Shown piece after piece: positions 1 to 9,048 of a stretch of DNA of 64,000 nucleotides (positions are counted from its first letter, which is position 1; every line of letters begins with the position of its first letter). A program made the translations under genes and the position numbers. Source of the stretch: Streptomyces caelestis. Lineage in GTDB: Bacteria > Actinomycetota > Actinomycetes > Streptomycetales > Streptomycetaceae. Location of the stretch: contig NZ_JACHNE010000001.1 in assembly GCF_014205255.1 (NCBI RefSeq), forward strand, positions 2,604,001 to 2,668,000. The letters are read 5' to 3'. Under the pieces are notes generated by a model. The model had not been told where the DNA came from, ran no database searches, and saw only the letters and a program-made list of their open reading frames with translations.

Positions 1-556
1 CGATGACCGCCACCGATGAACCCGCCGCCACGTCCGCCGTGTTCAGCGCGGCGCCCAGCCCGGTCGTCACCCCGCAGCCGATGAGGGCGGCGATGTCGAA
101 GGGCACGTCGTCGGGTATCGGGACCGCGCACCCGGCGTCGACGACGACCTCCTCGGTGAAGGTGCCGGTGCCGGCCATGCCGAAGACGTCCCCGGCGGGC
201 CGCCTGAAGTTGGGGGTGCCCGCGTTCATGAACCCGGCGAGGCACAGCTCGGTCTGCCCGCGCTTGCAGGCGGGACAGACACCGCAGGCGGACAGCCAGC
301 ACACGACGACCCGGTCACCGGCCCTCACGTGGCCGACGCCTTCACCGACTTCGAGGATCTCGCCCGCCCCCTCGTGCCCGGGCACGAACGGCCCGGGCTG
401 CGGCAGCACCCCGCTCATCGCGGACAGGTCCGAGTGGCACAGCCCCGTGGCGCGCACCCGGATCCGCACCTTGCCGGGTCCGAACCCCACCGCCTCGACG
501 TCGTCGAGGACCTCCAGCTTGTCCTGGCCGATCTCGTGCAGTACGGCTGCGCGCAT
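1..556 (-). CDS. Zinc-dependent alcohol dehydrogenase (partial, C-terminus beyond window)
   Basis: The first 185 codons of a medium-chain zinc alcohol dehydrogenase, which would oxidise an alcohol to an aldehyde or ketone with NAD(P). Visible motifs are the catalytic zinc ligand region GLCHSD, then GHEGAG, then the four-cysteine structural zinc loop CGVCPACKRGQTELC at about residues 93-107. The start is the ATG at 556. The gene lies 32 bp downstream of the enoyl-CoA hydratase on the same strand, so the two probably share a transcript that starts beyond 1446 near the KstR-like site at 1539. A role in sterol side-chain or sterol alcohol oxidation is inferred only from that context; the motifs alone do not set the substrate. 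The Rossmann fold lies off the window. Confidence 0.85.
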   Translation of the reverse strand, partial: MRAAVLHEIGQDKLEVLDDVEAVGFGPGKVRIRVRATGLCHSDLSAMSGVLPQPGPFVPGHEGAGEILEVGEGVGHVRAGDRVVVCWLSACGVCPACKRGQTELCLAGFMNAGTPNFRRPAGDVFGMAGTGTFTEEVVVDAGCAVPIPDDVPFDIAALIGCGVTTGLGAALNTADVAAGSSVAVI

Positions 557-588
557 GGTGCGGGCTCCCCTCGTACGGCGTGTGGGAC

Positions 589-1446
589 TCAGGTGTGTTC
601 GACGACGGTGTCGGCGAGGACGGGCACGTCGTCCCGCTCGACGGCGCTCACGGCGAGGCGCACGGAGCCCTGCCCGGGCCACATGCGGATCCGCAGGGTC
701 TCCCCCGGGTACACGACCCCCGCGAACCGGGTGGCGTACGACCGCACCCGGGTCACGTCGCCGCCGAGCAGTGTGTCGACGACCGCCTTGAGCGTCATGC
801 CGTAGGTGCACAGGCCGTGCAGGATGGGCCGGTCGAACCCGGCGCGCTTGGCGAACTCGGGGTCGGCGTGCAGCGGGTTCCAGTCCCCGGACAGCCGGTA
901 CAGCAGGGCCTGGTCCTCGCGGACGTGCCGTTCGACGACCCGGTCCGGCTCACCGGCGGGCGGATCGAGCCGCGTGGACGGTCCCCGGTCGCCGCCCCAG
1001 CCGCCCTCTCCCCGTACGTAGATCTGCGCGTCGTTGGTCCACAACGGCTCGTCTCCGTCGGCCACTTCGGTCCGCATGACGAGGACGGCCGCCTTGCCCT
1101 TGTCGTACACGGCGGCGATCCGGTTGGTGGCGGTGGCGGATCCCGTGGCCGGGATGGGCCGGTGGATGACGAGGCTCTGGCCGCCGTGCAGGACGCGGGC
1201 CAGGTCGACCTCGACGCCGGGCATGGACAGACCGCCGGTCACGCCGGGTTTTCCGGCGCCCGCGACGGTGGCGAAGCTCGGCAGGACGTGCAGCCGGGAC
1301 TCCAGGGTGTAGCGCAGTTCGTCGGGGTCGGTGGCGGGGCTGCCCGCGCCGATGCCGAGGTGGTAGAGCTGCACGTCCTTGTGGTCCCAGGAGAGCTCGG
1401 CGGTCCGGGGTTCGGCCGCGAGCGCCTTGGCTGCGTCGATGGGCAT
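589..1446 (-). CDS. hsd4B: MaoC-type steroid 2-enoyl-CoA hydratase, Hsd4B (Rv3538)-like
   Basis: A 285-residue double hot-dog enoyl-CoA hydratase. The C-terminal half carries the hydratase-2 motif (YRLSGDWNPLHADPEF, then HGLCTYG), whose Asp and His are the catalytic pair of this family. The N-terminus (MPID..., then DVQLYHLGIGAGS) and the stretch DKGKAAV...IYVRGEGGWGG resemble, from memory, M. tuberculosis Rv3538/Hsd4B, which hydrates 2-enoyl-CoA intermediates of the cholesterol side chain. It is the first gene of a probable two-gene operon with the alcohol dehydrogenase. An exact KstR-type operator lies 93 bp upstream of its start. The family is certain; the sterol substrate is inferred from similarity plus operator. 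Confidence 0.85.
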   Translation of the reverse strand: MPIDAAKALAAEPRTAELSWDHKDVQLYHLGIGAGSPATDPDELRYTLESRLHVLPSFATVAGAGKPGVTGGLSMPGVEVDLARVLHGGQSLVIHRPIPATGSATATNRIAAVYDKGKAAVLVMRTEVADGDEPLWTNDAQIYVRGEGGWGGDRGPSTRLDPPAGEPDRVVERHVREDQALLYRLSGDWNPLHADPEFAKRAGFDRPILHGLCTYGMTLKAVVDTLLGGDVTRVRSYATRFAGVVYPGETLRIRMWPGQGSVRLAVSAVERDDVPVLADTVVEHT

Positions 1447-1538
1447 GGGGCTCCTGATCGCCGGAGGAAGGACCTCGGTACGGCCGTCCGCACCGTCGGC
1501 CGCACCGAGGCCGTCTGGGATCGGACCGGCACGCGAAC

Positions 1539-1552
1539 TGAAACGCGTTCCA
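1539..1552. promoter_or_regulatory. KstR-type operator (exact match)
   Basis: The sequence TGAAACGCGTTCCA fits the mycobacterial KstR consensus TnnAACnnGTTnnA at all eight fixed positions. It lies in the 319-bp gap between the hydratase (start 1446, minus) and the pyruvyltransferase (start 1766, plus), and is closer to the hydratase. Outer bases GAACT and AGTC extend the dyad in part. A KstR-like regulator is encoded at 20167 in this window. Nothing else was recognised in the gap. Confidence 0.7.
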
Positions 1553-1765
1553 GTCCCGCGCCCTCTGTATAGCCGAGGCCCCGGCAGTTGTGAAGGCTCC
1601 TGACGTCATGTCAGATCGACGTGGCGGTCACACGCCTCAGGATGGGGCGGAGCAGCGGCCTGCGGGGGCGGGACGTTCTCGCGGTGGCGCGGACGTGTAC
1701 GTTGGCCGGTGGTCCACGCCCCCACACGGCGAGGGCGTCGGCAACGGCTAGGGGAACTGGAGCAC

Positions 1766-2980
1766 ATGGGACGCGTCGCCGTCATCACCGCGCCGAACAT
1801 CGGATACCGCAACACGGGCATGCTGACCGTGGACTTGGCGTTCGAGTCCCTGCGGCGGCGGATGGACACCGCGTTCGAGGCCACCTGGTACACGCTGCAC
1901 ACGCCGGAGACCGTGCCGCTGCGCGACTGCGCGCGCGGCACCGATCTGCCGTTCCGCTTCCACCCGCTGGCCGAGCACCTCGACACGCTCCGCGACCATG
2001 ACGCGGTCGTCTTCTGGGGCGACTTCCTGCACACCCGGCACTACTTGGCGCAGGACGCGACGAACCGTCTGCTCGACTTCGGCTTCGCCGCGGACCGGGA
2101 CGACGCCCGGGGGCAGCTGAACCGGGCCCTGCTGTTCGCGGACCAGCCGGACGAGGTCCTCGCACGCACCCTCAGCTACGGCGGGACGATTCTGCACAAC
2201 ACGCAGTCCGACTACGAGGACAAGGAGTACGGCCCGCTGTTCTCCCGTCTGGTGAGGCGCAGCCACCGGATGTGGGTGCGGGATCCGCTCTCGGCGGCGA
2301 AGATCGCACATTTGCGCGGGGACCGTACGACCGACCACTTCGGTTCGGACGCGGCACTGCTGTCCCGCCCCGGCGACCTCGACCACCTCCCGACCACGCC
2401 GTGGTCCCGGTCGGTGCCCGACGGCGGCGCGATCGGCGTCTTCCTCGGCGCCCGTACGCCGATCCCCGACTGGCTGCCCGCCTTCTGCCAGGGCCTGTCC
2501 GACCGCTTGGGCGCCCCGTTGGAGTGGCTGCCCTGGTTCGACCGGGACGTCCCCGCGCCGGTCAGCCACATCGAGGTCCGTCCGGGGGATCACACCGTCG
2601 GCGACCTGGTCGGGGTGCTGCCCCGCTACCGGCTGGTCATCACGGACACGTACCACCTGGCCGTCAACTCCTGGGGCGCCGGTACCCCGGCGGTGTGTGT
2701 CGGCGCGCCCGAGCCGACCCCCAAGACGCACGACGACTACCTGACGCTGAGCGATGTGAAGAAGCACGTCTTCCACATGGCGTACGACGCGACGGACTTC
2801 TACCTGACCACCCAGGAGGGGCACGGGCAGGACCTCGACCGGCTCGTCCACCTGCTGGAGGGCGGCGGCGCCGAGGCCGTCGCGGCGCGCATCCGCGACC
2901 ACGCGGACTACTCGGCGAGGGCGTTCACGCAGACGCTGACCTCACTGCTGGACTCCCCCCGCCCCGTGCCGGGCCCGTGA
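1766..2980 (+). CDS. Polysaccharide pyruvyl transferase family protein
   Basis: A 404-residue protein of the WcaK/CsaB type, which transfers pyruvate from PEP to a glycan or sugar acceptor. It opens with VAVITAPNIGYRNTGMLTVD, the N-terminal nucleotide-fold strand with a glycine/asparagine loop. The C-terminal part, with ITDTYHLAVNSWGAGTPAVCVG, is the typical second Rossmann half of the family. The ATG at 1766 is preferred over the upstream GTG at 1709 because CTGGAG sits 4 bp in front of it. It stands alone and diverges from the sterol hydratase operon. The acceptor is unknown. Confidence 0.7.
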   Translation: MGRVAVITAPNIGYRNTGMLTVDLAFESLRRRMDTAFEATWYTLHTPETVPLRDCARGTDLPFRFHPLAEHLDTLRDHDAVVFWGDFLHTRHYLAQDATNRLLDFGFAADRDDARGQLNRALLFADQPDEVLARTLSYGGTILHNTQSDYEDKEYGPLFSRLVRRSHRMWVRDPLSAAKIAHLRGDRTTDHFGSDAALLSRPGDLDHLPTTPWSRSVPDGGAIGVFLGARTPIPDWLPAFCQGLSDRLGAPLEWLPWFDRDVPAPVSHIEVRPGDHTVGDLVGVLPRYRLVITDTYHLAVNSWGAGTPAVCVGAPEPTPKTHDDYLTLSDVKKHVFHMAYDATDFYLTTQEGHGQDLDRLVHLLEGGGAEAVAARIRDHADYSARAFTQTLTSLLDSPRPVPGP

Positions 2981-3151
2981 CCGAACGGCCCCTCCGCGTG
3001 CGGCATCGAGGTCGTCGCGCGGGTGGCCACGGGGACGCGATGGGCGCGGCACGCGCGCCCATCGACCCGGACATCGCCCTCGCGAGGCCCCCCGGCCAGG
3101 GCCGGTCGCGGTCCTACGCCCCCCGTTCCGGGCCACGCCGCCCGTGTCTTT

Positions 3152-4612
3152 TCAGAGGCCCTGGCGCTCCCCCGCCCGCCGCGGCAGCCACAGCCACATC
3201 AGGACGGCCCCGGCCGCCAGCACCCCGGCCCCCACCCGGAACGCGAGTGCGTAGCCCGCTGTCAGGGCCTGCGGGGACGTGTGGCCCGCGGACTCGGCCG
3301 CCGCCAGGGTGGACAGGACCGCCAGGCCCAGGGAACCGCCCATCGTGCGGGACGTGTTGACCAGGCCGGAGACCAGACCGGCCTCTTCGGGGGCCGCGCC
3401 GGACGTGGCCAGGGAGGCGAGGGGGGTCGCCGCCAGGCCCGCGCCGAGCATCATGAGGACGCCGGGGACGAGGATCGCCGTGGCGTAGGGGCCGTCGGGT
3501 GTCATCGTGGACTGCCAGGCGAAACCGGCCACGGCGATCAAAGTGCCGAGCGCGGCGACGTTGCGTGGGCCGATCGGCCGCATCAGGCGGGGTGCGAGCT
3601 TGGAGCCGAGGATGACGGCGAGGGAGCTCGGGACCAGGGCGAGGCCGGCCTCGAGCGGGGTGTAGCCGAGGACGTTCTGCGCGTAGAGGGTCATGAAGAA
3701 CCACATGCAGAACATCGCCGAGCCGCACAGGAACATCGAGACGTTCGCGGAGGAGACCGAGCGGGTACGCAGCAGACCGAGCGGCATCAGCGGACTGGCC
3801 GTGCGGGCCTCGACCGCGAGGAAAGCCCCGAGCAGGGCCAGCCCGGCGAGCAGCGGCAGCAGGGTGGCCGGTGCCGTCCAGCCCTCCGCCTCCGTCTGGG
3901 AGATGCCGTAGGCCAGCGTGCCGAGACCGGCCGTGACGAGCAGCGCGCCCGGCAGGTCGAGGCGCCGGCCGTCCCCGGCCCGGCCTTCGGTGAGGAACCA
4001 GGCGGCGGCGCACAGCACCACGGCGCCGATGGGCACGTTGATCAGCAGCACCCAGCGCCAGGAGAGCGTCTCCACCAGCAGCCCGCCGACCAGGCCGCCC
4101 GCCGCGCCGCCGCCGGCCCCGACCGCGGTCCAGGTCCCTATCGCCCGGGCTCGCGCGGCCCCTTCCGGCACCGACGCCATGAGGATCGTCAGCGTGGAGG
4201 GCGCCAGCACCGCCGCGCCCAGACCCTGCACGGCCCGCGCGAGCAGCAGTTGCCACTCCTCCTGTGCCAGCCCGCCGGCCAGCGAGGCCAGGGTGAACAG
4301 GCCGAGCCCGACGAGGAACATCCGCTTGCGGCCGTAGAGGTCCCCGGCGCGCCCGCCGAGCAGCATGAACCCGGCGAAGGCGATGGCGTAGGCGTTCACC
4401 ACCCACTGCAGGCCCTGCTCGCCGAGCCCCAGCCCGGTCCGCATCGACGGCAGCGCCACGTTGACGACGGACACGTCCAGCACGACGAGGAACTGCCCGG
4501 CGCAGGTGAGCGCGACGACGAGCCACATCGGCGGCGCTCCGCGCGGACGCAGCCGGGACAGTCGGGGTATGCGGGCGCTGGCGGCATCGGCGGATTCGAG
4601 CATGGGTGTCAT
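3152..4612 (-). CDS. MFS drug:H+ antiporter, DHA2 (14-TMS) family
   Basis: A 486-residue exporter of the EmrB/QacA type. About 14 hydrophobic segments follow a short cytoplasmic N-terminus. The loop GGRAGDLYGRKRMFLVG is MFS motif A; the region around SWRWVLLINVPIGA is typical of DHA2 proteins. The start is taken as the ATG at 4612; an ATG at 4603 is also possible. Upstream on the coding strand is ATGCAAGGGGTGCAAGG, with two TGCAAG(G) copies that could be a regulator site. The gene lies head to tail behind the P450 (4681-6051), so export of a P450 product or of a toxic compound is possible but not shown. Confidence 0.85.
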   Translation of the reverse strand: MTPMLESADAASARIPRLSRLRPRGAPPMWLVVALTCAGQFLVVLDVSVVNVALPSMRTGLGLGEQGLQWVVNAYAIAFAGFMLLGGRAGDLYGRKRMFLVGLGLFTLASLAGGLAQEEWQLLLARAVQGLGAAVLAPSTLTILMASVPEGAARARAIGTWTAVGAGGGAAGGLVGGLLVETLSWRWVLLINVPIGAVVLCAAAWFLTEGRAGDGRRLDLPGALLVTAGLGTLAYGISQTEAEGWTAPATLLPLLAGLALLGAFLAVEARTASPLMPLGLLRTRSVSSANVSMFLCGSAMFCMWFFMTLYAQNVLGYTPLEAGLALVPSSLAVILGSKLAPRLMRPIGPRNVAALGTLIAVAGFAWQSTMTPDGPYATAILVPGVLMMLGAGLAATPLASLATSGAAPEEAGLVSGLVNTSRTMGGSLGLAVLSTLAAAESAGHTSPQALTAGYALAFRVGAGVLAAGAVLMWLWLPRRAGERQGL

Positions 4613-4680
4613 GCTCTCAACCGCCTTGCACCCCTTGCATCGGGATTTCACCGGCCGGTCCGGCCCCTCGGTCCCGGGAC

Positions 4681-6051
4681 CTATCCGAGGCCGGCTCCGG
4701 TTCGGGGGCGGTTGCGGGGGCGGACGGTCATCCGCAGCCTGCGCGGCCGAACGGTGAGCCGGGCGACCTGGCGGATGACCTGGCCCTCGGCGAGTTCCAG
4801 CCGTACCGAACGCAGCATCGTCGCGAGCGCCGTGACCATCTCGGTGAGGGCGAGACGGTCCCCCATGCATTTGTGCTTGCCGTCCCCGAAGGGCAGGAAC
4901 GCGCCCGGCGGAGGCTCCTGCGCGGGGTCGGTCCACCGGTCCGGGTCGAAGGTGAGCGGGTCGGGGAAGCGCTCGGGGTCGCGGTGCAGGGCGTGCTGGC
5001 AGTAGGCCAGTTCAGTGCCCGCGGGCAGCGTCCACTCGCCGAGCCGGGTCTCCTGGGTGGTGCGGCGGGTGACCAGCCAGCCCGGGTGGTGCAGCCGCAG
5101 GGTCTCGGTGATCACCCGGTTCAGGTACGGCAGCCGGGTCACGTGGTCGAAGGTGACCGGCCGTTCGCCGAGGACCTCGTCCAGCTCGGCCAGGATCCGG
5201 GCCTCGACACCGGGGTGGCGGGCGAGTTCGTACAGGGTCCAGGACATGACCGACGCGGTGGTCTCGGTGCCCGCCACGGCCAGGGTGAGGATCTCGGAAC
5301 AGATCTGGTGCCCGGTCAGCGGCTCGCCGGTCTCCTCGTCGACGGCGCGCAGCAGCATGGAGAGCATGTCGCCGGTGTCGTGCCCGGAGGCCTGCAGTTC
5401 TTCGACGGCGGCGTTGACGGTGGCGCGCACGCCGGCCTGGGCCCGGTCGAAGCGGCGGTTGAAGGGCAGCGGCAGGCGCTCGGCCCAGTCGGGCAGCATG
5501 ATGCGCACACCGACGTCGTTCAGCACCACCGACAGGTCGCTGCGCAGCCGGCGGAAGACGGCGTCGTCGAGGCTGCCGGCGAACACCGTCTTGGCCAGCA
5601 TGTCGAGGCTGAGCCCGACCATCGCCTCGCGTACGTCGAGGCTCCGCCCGGGCTCCCAGCCGGCGACCGTGGCCGTCACCTCGGCGCGCATGATGTCGAC
5701 GTACCGGCTGATCTCGGTGTGGGCGAACGCCGGTTGCAGCTGGCGTCGTTTGCGTACGTGGTTCCGGCCGATGGCGGTGACGACACTGTCGCCCAGCAGC
5801 TGGCCCAGCTTGTCGTAGAGCCGGCCCTTGTCGAGGGTGGGCCCCAGGGCCTTGAGCATCTGGTGGATCAGGGCCGGGTCCTGGACCACGACGGTGCGCG
5901 TCCCGGGTTGCAGGACGATCTCGACGAGTGGTTCCCGTGTCTCGCGCAGCGAATCGATGAAGCCGAGGTTGTCGCGCATCTTCAGAGCGTGGCCGATGAA
6001 CGGAAACGATCCTGCGGCTCGGGGTATGGGGGGAGGCGCAGTGGACGTCAC
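4681..6051 (-). CDS. Cytochrome P450
   Basis: A 456-residue P450. The I-helix oxygen-binding motif is AVAGTETTAS, the ExxR pair is in ETLRLHHP, and the haem loop is FLPFGDGKHKCMGDRLA with the axial Cys. The N-terminus (PPIPRAAGSFPFIGHALKMRDN) has the proline-rich hinge, resembling the terpenoid or fatty-acid type bacterial P450s rather than the CYP125 in this window. The GTG at 6051 is preceded by AAGGGAT at good spacing. It is divergent from the MFS gene at 6319; the 267-bp gap between them is AT-richer around 6215-6280 and probably holds both promoters. The substrate is unknown; redox partners are not adjacent. Confidence 0.9.
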   Translation of the reverse strand: MTSTAPPPIPRAAGSFPFIGHALKMRDNLGFIDSLRETREPLVEIVLQPGTRTVVVQDPALIHQMLKALGPTLDKGRLYDKLGQLLGDSVVTAIGRNHVRKRRQLQPAFAHTEISRYVDIMRAEVTATVAGWEPGRSLDVREAMVGLSLDMLAKTVFAGSLDDAVFRRLRSDLSVVLNDVGVRIMLPDWAERLPLPFNRRFDRAQAGVRATVNAAVEELQASGHDTGDMLSMLLRAVDEETGEPLTGHQICSEILTLAVAGTETTASVMSWTLYELARHPGVEARILAELDEVLGERPVTFDHVTRLPYLNRVITETLRLHHPGWLVTRRTTQETRLGEWTLPAGTELAYCQHALHRDPERFPDPLTFDPDRWTDPAQEPPPGAFLPFGDGKHKCMGDRLALTEMVTALATMLRSVRLELAEGQVIRQVARLTVRPRRLRMTVRPRNRPRTGAGLG

Positions 6052-6318
6052 GGGTCATCCCTTCAGGGCAATCGTGGGCGCCCCTATGACTTCCCTGAAC
6101 TTTCGCCGGCGCAATCCCGTCATGAGCGTGTCCTGCGCCACGCCCGACGCCGACCGAGGACACAGGCCCCGGACCCCGGGCCCTCCACGCAATCCCCCGG
6201 CGAGACCAAGAGAAGGTCAAGTTTTCATTAGGGTGCCAAAGCAAAGGAATAGTTGCCTGCACATACTAGGTTCAGATCCCACGTAACCCGACGCACCCCG
6301 GCCTGGAGGCCCTTTTCC

Positions 6319-8058
6319 ATGACGCAGACGACGACAGACCGCACGGCCGGCAGAGCGAGCGGGGCCGTGGTCCCGGTGCTCGCCTTCGCGGGCATCGTTG
6401 TCGCGGTGATGCAGACCCTGCTCGTTCCGGTGATCAAGGATCTGCCGCAACTGCTGGACACCACCCCCGGCAACGCGACCTGGGTCCTCACCTCGACCCT
6501 GCTCTCGGGTGCGGTGGCCACCCCGATCATGGGCCGCCTCGGCGACCTCTACGGCAAGCGCCGCATGCTGATCCTGAGCCTGTCGGTGATGGTCGTCGGC
6601 GCCCTGGTCAGCGCGCTCACCAGCGATCTGCTGCTCATGATCACCGGCCGTACGCTCCAGGGCTTCGCGATGGGCGCGATCCCGCTCGGCATCGGCCTGA
6701 TGCGCGACATGCTGCCCCGCGAGAAGCTCGGCTCGGCGATGGCCCTGATGAGTTCCTCCATAGGCGTCGGCGGCGGACTCGCCCTGCCCGCCGCCGCCCT
6801 GGTCGCCCAGCACACCGACTGGCACGCCCTGTTCTACGGCGCCGCCGGCCTCGGTGTCCTCGCCATAGCCCTCACCCTGCTCGTCGTACCGGAGTCCCCG
6901 ATGCGGGCCGAGGGCACCTTCGACCTGCCGGGCGCGCTCGGACTGTCCGCCGGGCTCGTCCTGTTCCTGCTGCCGATCACCAAGGGCAGCGACTGGGGCT
7001 GGGCGTCGGGCACCACGCTCGGCCTGTTCGGCGCCGCCGCGGTCGTCCTGCTCCTGTGGGGCGTGATGGAGCTGCGCCTGAAGGCCCCGCTGGTCGACCT
7101 GCGCACCACGGCCCGCCCGGCCGTGCTCTTCACCAACCTCGCCTCGATCATGGTCGGCGTCTCCTTCTACGTCGTCTCCCTGGTCCTGCCCCAGCTGCTC
7201 CAGCTGCCGAAGTCCACCGGCTACGGCCTCGGACAGTCGATGGTCGTCGCGGGTCTGCTGGTCGCGCCGCTCGGCCTGACGATGATGTTCACGGCGCCGG
7301 TGTACGCCCGGCTGTCCGCGAAGTACGGCCCCAAGGTCACGCTGATCCTCGGCCTGATGATCATCGCGATCGGCTACGGCGCCGGCCTCGGCCTGATGAC
7401 CGCCGCCTGGCAGAGCCTGGTCATCTCGGTCCTCCTGGGCGCGGGCATCGGCCTGGCCTACTCCTCGCTGCCCGCGCTGATCGTGGGCGCGGTCCCGGCG
7501 TCGGAGACGGGTGCGGCGAACGGCCTCAACACGCTGATGCGTTCCATCGGCACGTCGGTGTCGAGCGCCGTGATCGGCATGGTGCTGGCGAACACCGCGA
7601 ACAACGTCGGCGGCGTCGAGATCCCCACCATGCACGGCTTCCGGGTCTCCTTCCTGATCGCGACGGGCGCGGTGGCGGTGGGTCTGCTCCTGGCGCTGTT
7701 CCTGCCGGGCCGACGCCCGTCGAACCAGCCGCAGCTGCGGGCCGGCAGCGAGGAGGACGCGGCGCTGGAACGCGCCGAGCAGATCCTGCGCGGTTTCCGG
7801 GGCCGCGTGCTGTCGGCCGACGGCACGCCGGTCGCCCGCGCCAAGGTCACGCTGATCGACCGCCGGGGCCGCCAGGCCGGCGCGACCCTCTCCGCCGAGG
7901 ACGGCAGCTACACGCTCACCGTCCCCGACCCGGGCTCCTACGTCCTCGCCGCCCGCGCCACGGGCCACGCCCCGCTCGCCTCGACCGCGACCCACGCGGG
8001 CGACGAACAGCCGGTCGACCTCGACCTGTCGCTACCGGGCCAGAGGGTCCCCGCCTGA
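6319..8058 (+). CDS. MFS transporter with C-terminal carboxypeptidase-regulatory-like domain
   Basis: A 579-residue protein. Residues about 15-465 form a 14-TMS DHA2-type exporter (motif A: GRLGDLYGKRRM). A charged linker (GSEEDAALERAEQILRG) follows, then from about residue 497 to the end comes a soluble beta-sandwich of the CarboxypepD_reg type: GRVLSADGTPVARAKVTLID, then AGATLSAEDGSYTLTVPDPG. The ATG at 6319 has CTGGAGG 9 bp upstream. Such Ig-like domains are usual in secreted proteins and odd at the end of an MFS exporter; after an even number of spans the domain would face the cytoplasm. The substrate is unknown. Confidence 0.85.
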   Translation: MTQTTTDRTAGRASGAVVPVLAFAGIVVAVMQTLLVPVIKDLPQLLDTTPGNATWVLTSTLLSGAVATPIMGRLGDLYGKRRMLILSLSVMVVGALVSALTSDLLLMITGRTLQGFAMGAIPLGIGLMRDMLPREKLGSAMALMSSSIGVGGGLALPAAALVAQHTDWHALFYGAAGLGVLAIALTLLVVPESPMRAEGTFDLPGALGLSAGLVLFLLPITKGSDWGWASGTTLGLFGAAAVVLLLWGVMELRLKAPLVDLRTTARPAVLFTNLASIMVGVSFYVVSLVLPQLLQLPKSTGYGLGQSMVVAGLLVAPLGLTMMFTAPVYARLSAKYGPKVTLILGLMIIAIGYGAGLGLMTAAWQSLVISVLLGAGIGLAYSSLPALIVGAVPASETGAANGLNTLMRSIGTSVSSAVIGMVLANTANNVGGVEIPTMHGFRVSFLIATGAVAVGLLLALFLPGRRPSNQPQLRAGSEEDAALERAEQILRGFRGRVLSADGTPVARAKVTLIDRRGRQAGATLSAEDGSYTLTVPDPGSYVLAARATGHAPLASTATHAGDEQPVDLDLSLPGQRVPA

Positions 8059-8148
8059 CCCGGTTCCTCACCCGTACCCCCTGTCACCCCCCGGCAGGGG
8101 GTACGGCACCATGGGCGCCCGGACCGTCGTACGACCGGAAGGAACCCC

Positions 8149-8799
8149 ATGCACGCGGCCCCCGAGTCCGAGATCCTGGCCGCGTTCGAGGCGGCGAAGG
8201 GGTTCATGCCCGTGGGCGAGGGGCTGGCCCTGTACGCGGCGGCGGTGGAGGCCGGGCGGCTCGGACTGCCGCTCCTGGAGGTCGGCACGTACTGCGGCCG
8301 GTCCACGATCCTGCTCGCCGACGCGGCCCGCGAGGCCGGGGTCGGCGCGCTGACCGTCGACCACCACCGCGGCAGCGAGGAACAGCAGCCCGGCTGGGAG
8401 TACCACGACCCGGAGACGGTCGACCCCGAGCTCGGCCTGATGGACACGCTGCCCATGTTCCGCCGCACCCTGCACCGGGCGGGCCTGGAGGACCACGTGG
8501 TGGCCCTGGTCGGCCGCTCCCCGCAGATCGCGGCGATCTGGCAGGCCCCCCTCGGCTTCGTCTTCATCGACGGCGGCCACACCGACGAGCACGCCACCGC
8601 CGACTACGAGGGCTGGGCCCCGCACGTGGCCGAGGGCGGCCTGCTCGCCATCCACGACGTCTTCCCCGACCCGCAGGACGAGTTCACCGGCCAGGCCCCC
8701 TACCGCGTCTACCTCCGGGCCCTCGCCTCCGGCGCCTTCACCGAGGTCTCGGCGACGGACTCGCTGCGAATCCTGCGGCGCACCGGCCCGGGCCTGTAG
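8149..8799 (+). CDS. Class I SAM-dependent methyltransferase (Methyltransf_24 type)
   Basis: A 216-residue protein. The SAM-binding glycine loop is LLEVGTYCGRSTILLAD, followed by a strand ending LTVDHHRGSEE; motif IV is GFVFIDGGHTDEHATADYEGW. This arrangement is that of the Methyltransf_24 group often paired with glycan or natural-product genes. A GGAAGGA box precedes the ATG by 6 bp. The stop codon merges with the left end of the inverted-repeat element at 8799. The substrate cannot be told. Confidence 0.8.
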   Translation: MHAAPESEILAAFEAAKGFMPVGEGLALYAAAVEAGRLGLPLLEVGTYCGRSTILLADAAREAGVGALTVDHHRGSEEQQPGWEYHDPETVDPELGLMDTLPMFRRTLHRAGLEDHVVALVGRSPQIAAIWQAPLGFVFIDGGHTDEHATADYEGWAPHVAEGGLLAIHDVFPDPQDEFTGQAPYRVYLRALASGAFTEVSATDSLRILRRTGPGL

Positions 8800-8938
8800 G
8801 GCGTGTCCGCAAAGTCCCGCCTGCCCTGCGACGCCCGGCACTCCCCCAAGCTCTTCGAGCAGGGGGTAGCCCCAGAGCACGCACCGAACGCCGCAGGGCC
8901 CGCCCTCCGGGCGGACGCGGGACTTTGCGGGCACGCCC
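8799..8938. repeat. 140-bp MITE-like inverted-repeat element
   Basis: The terminal arms GGGCGTGTCCGCAAAGTCCC (from 8799, 22 nt) and its reverse complement (8917-8938) match at 21 of 22 positions. Inside, GCCCTGCG/CGCAGGGC continues the dyad, and a nested hairpin CCCCCAAGCTCTTCGAGCAGGGGG lies near the middle; from memory that core is common in Streptomyces genomes. No ORF is carried, so mobility would need a transposase in trans. It may also act as a terminator behind the methyltransferase. Confidence 0.65.
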
Positions 8939-9048
8939 CAGGAGACCGGCTGGGCGGGTGAACTGCGCGCCCTCCACCCCCTCCCGGTCGGCCCACTGGC
9001 GGCGTGGCGAGTCGGCGGGCGACCGCCGCTGCCCAAGGATCCGGGCGC

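Noticed and set aside
580..1572. Long plus-strand open frame
   Set aside because: It is the antisense shadow of the Hsd4B-like hydratase, whose motifs are clear on the minus strand.
8799..8938. Complete insertion sequence
   Set aside because: Inverted repeats are present but the 140 bp hold no transposase.
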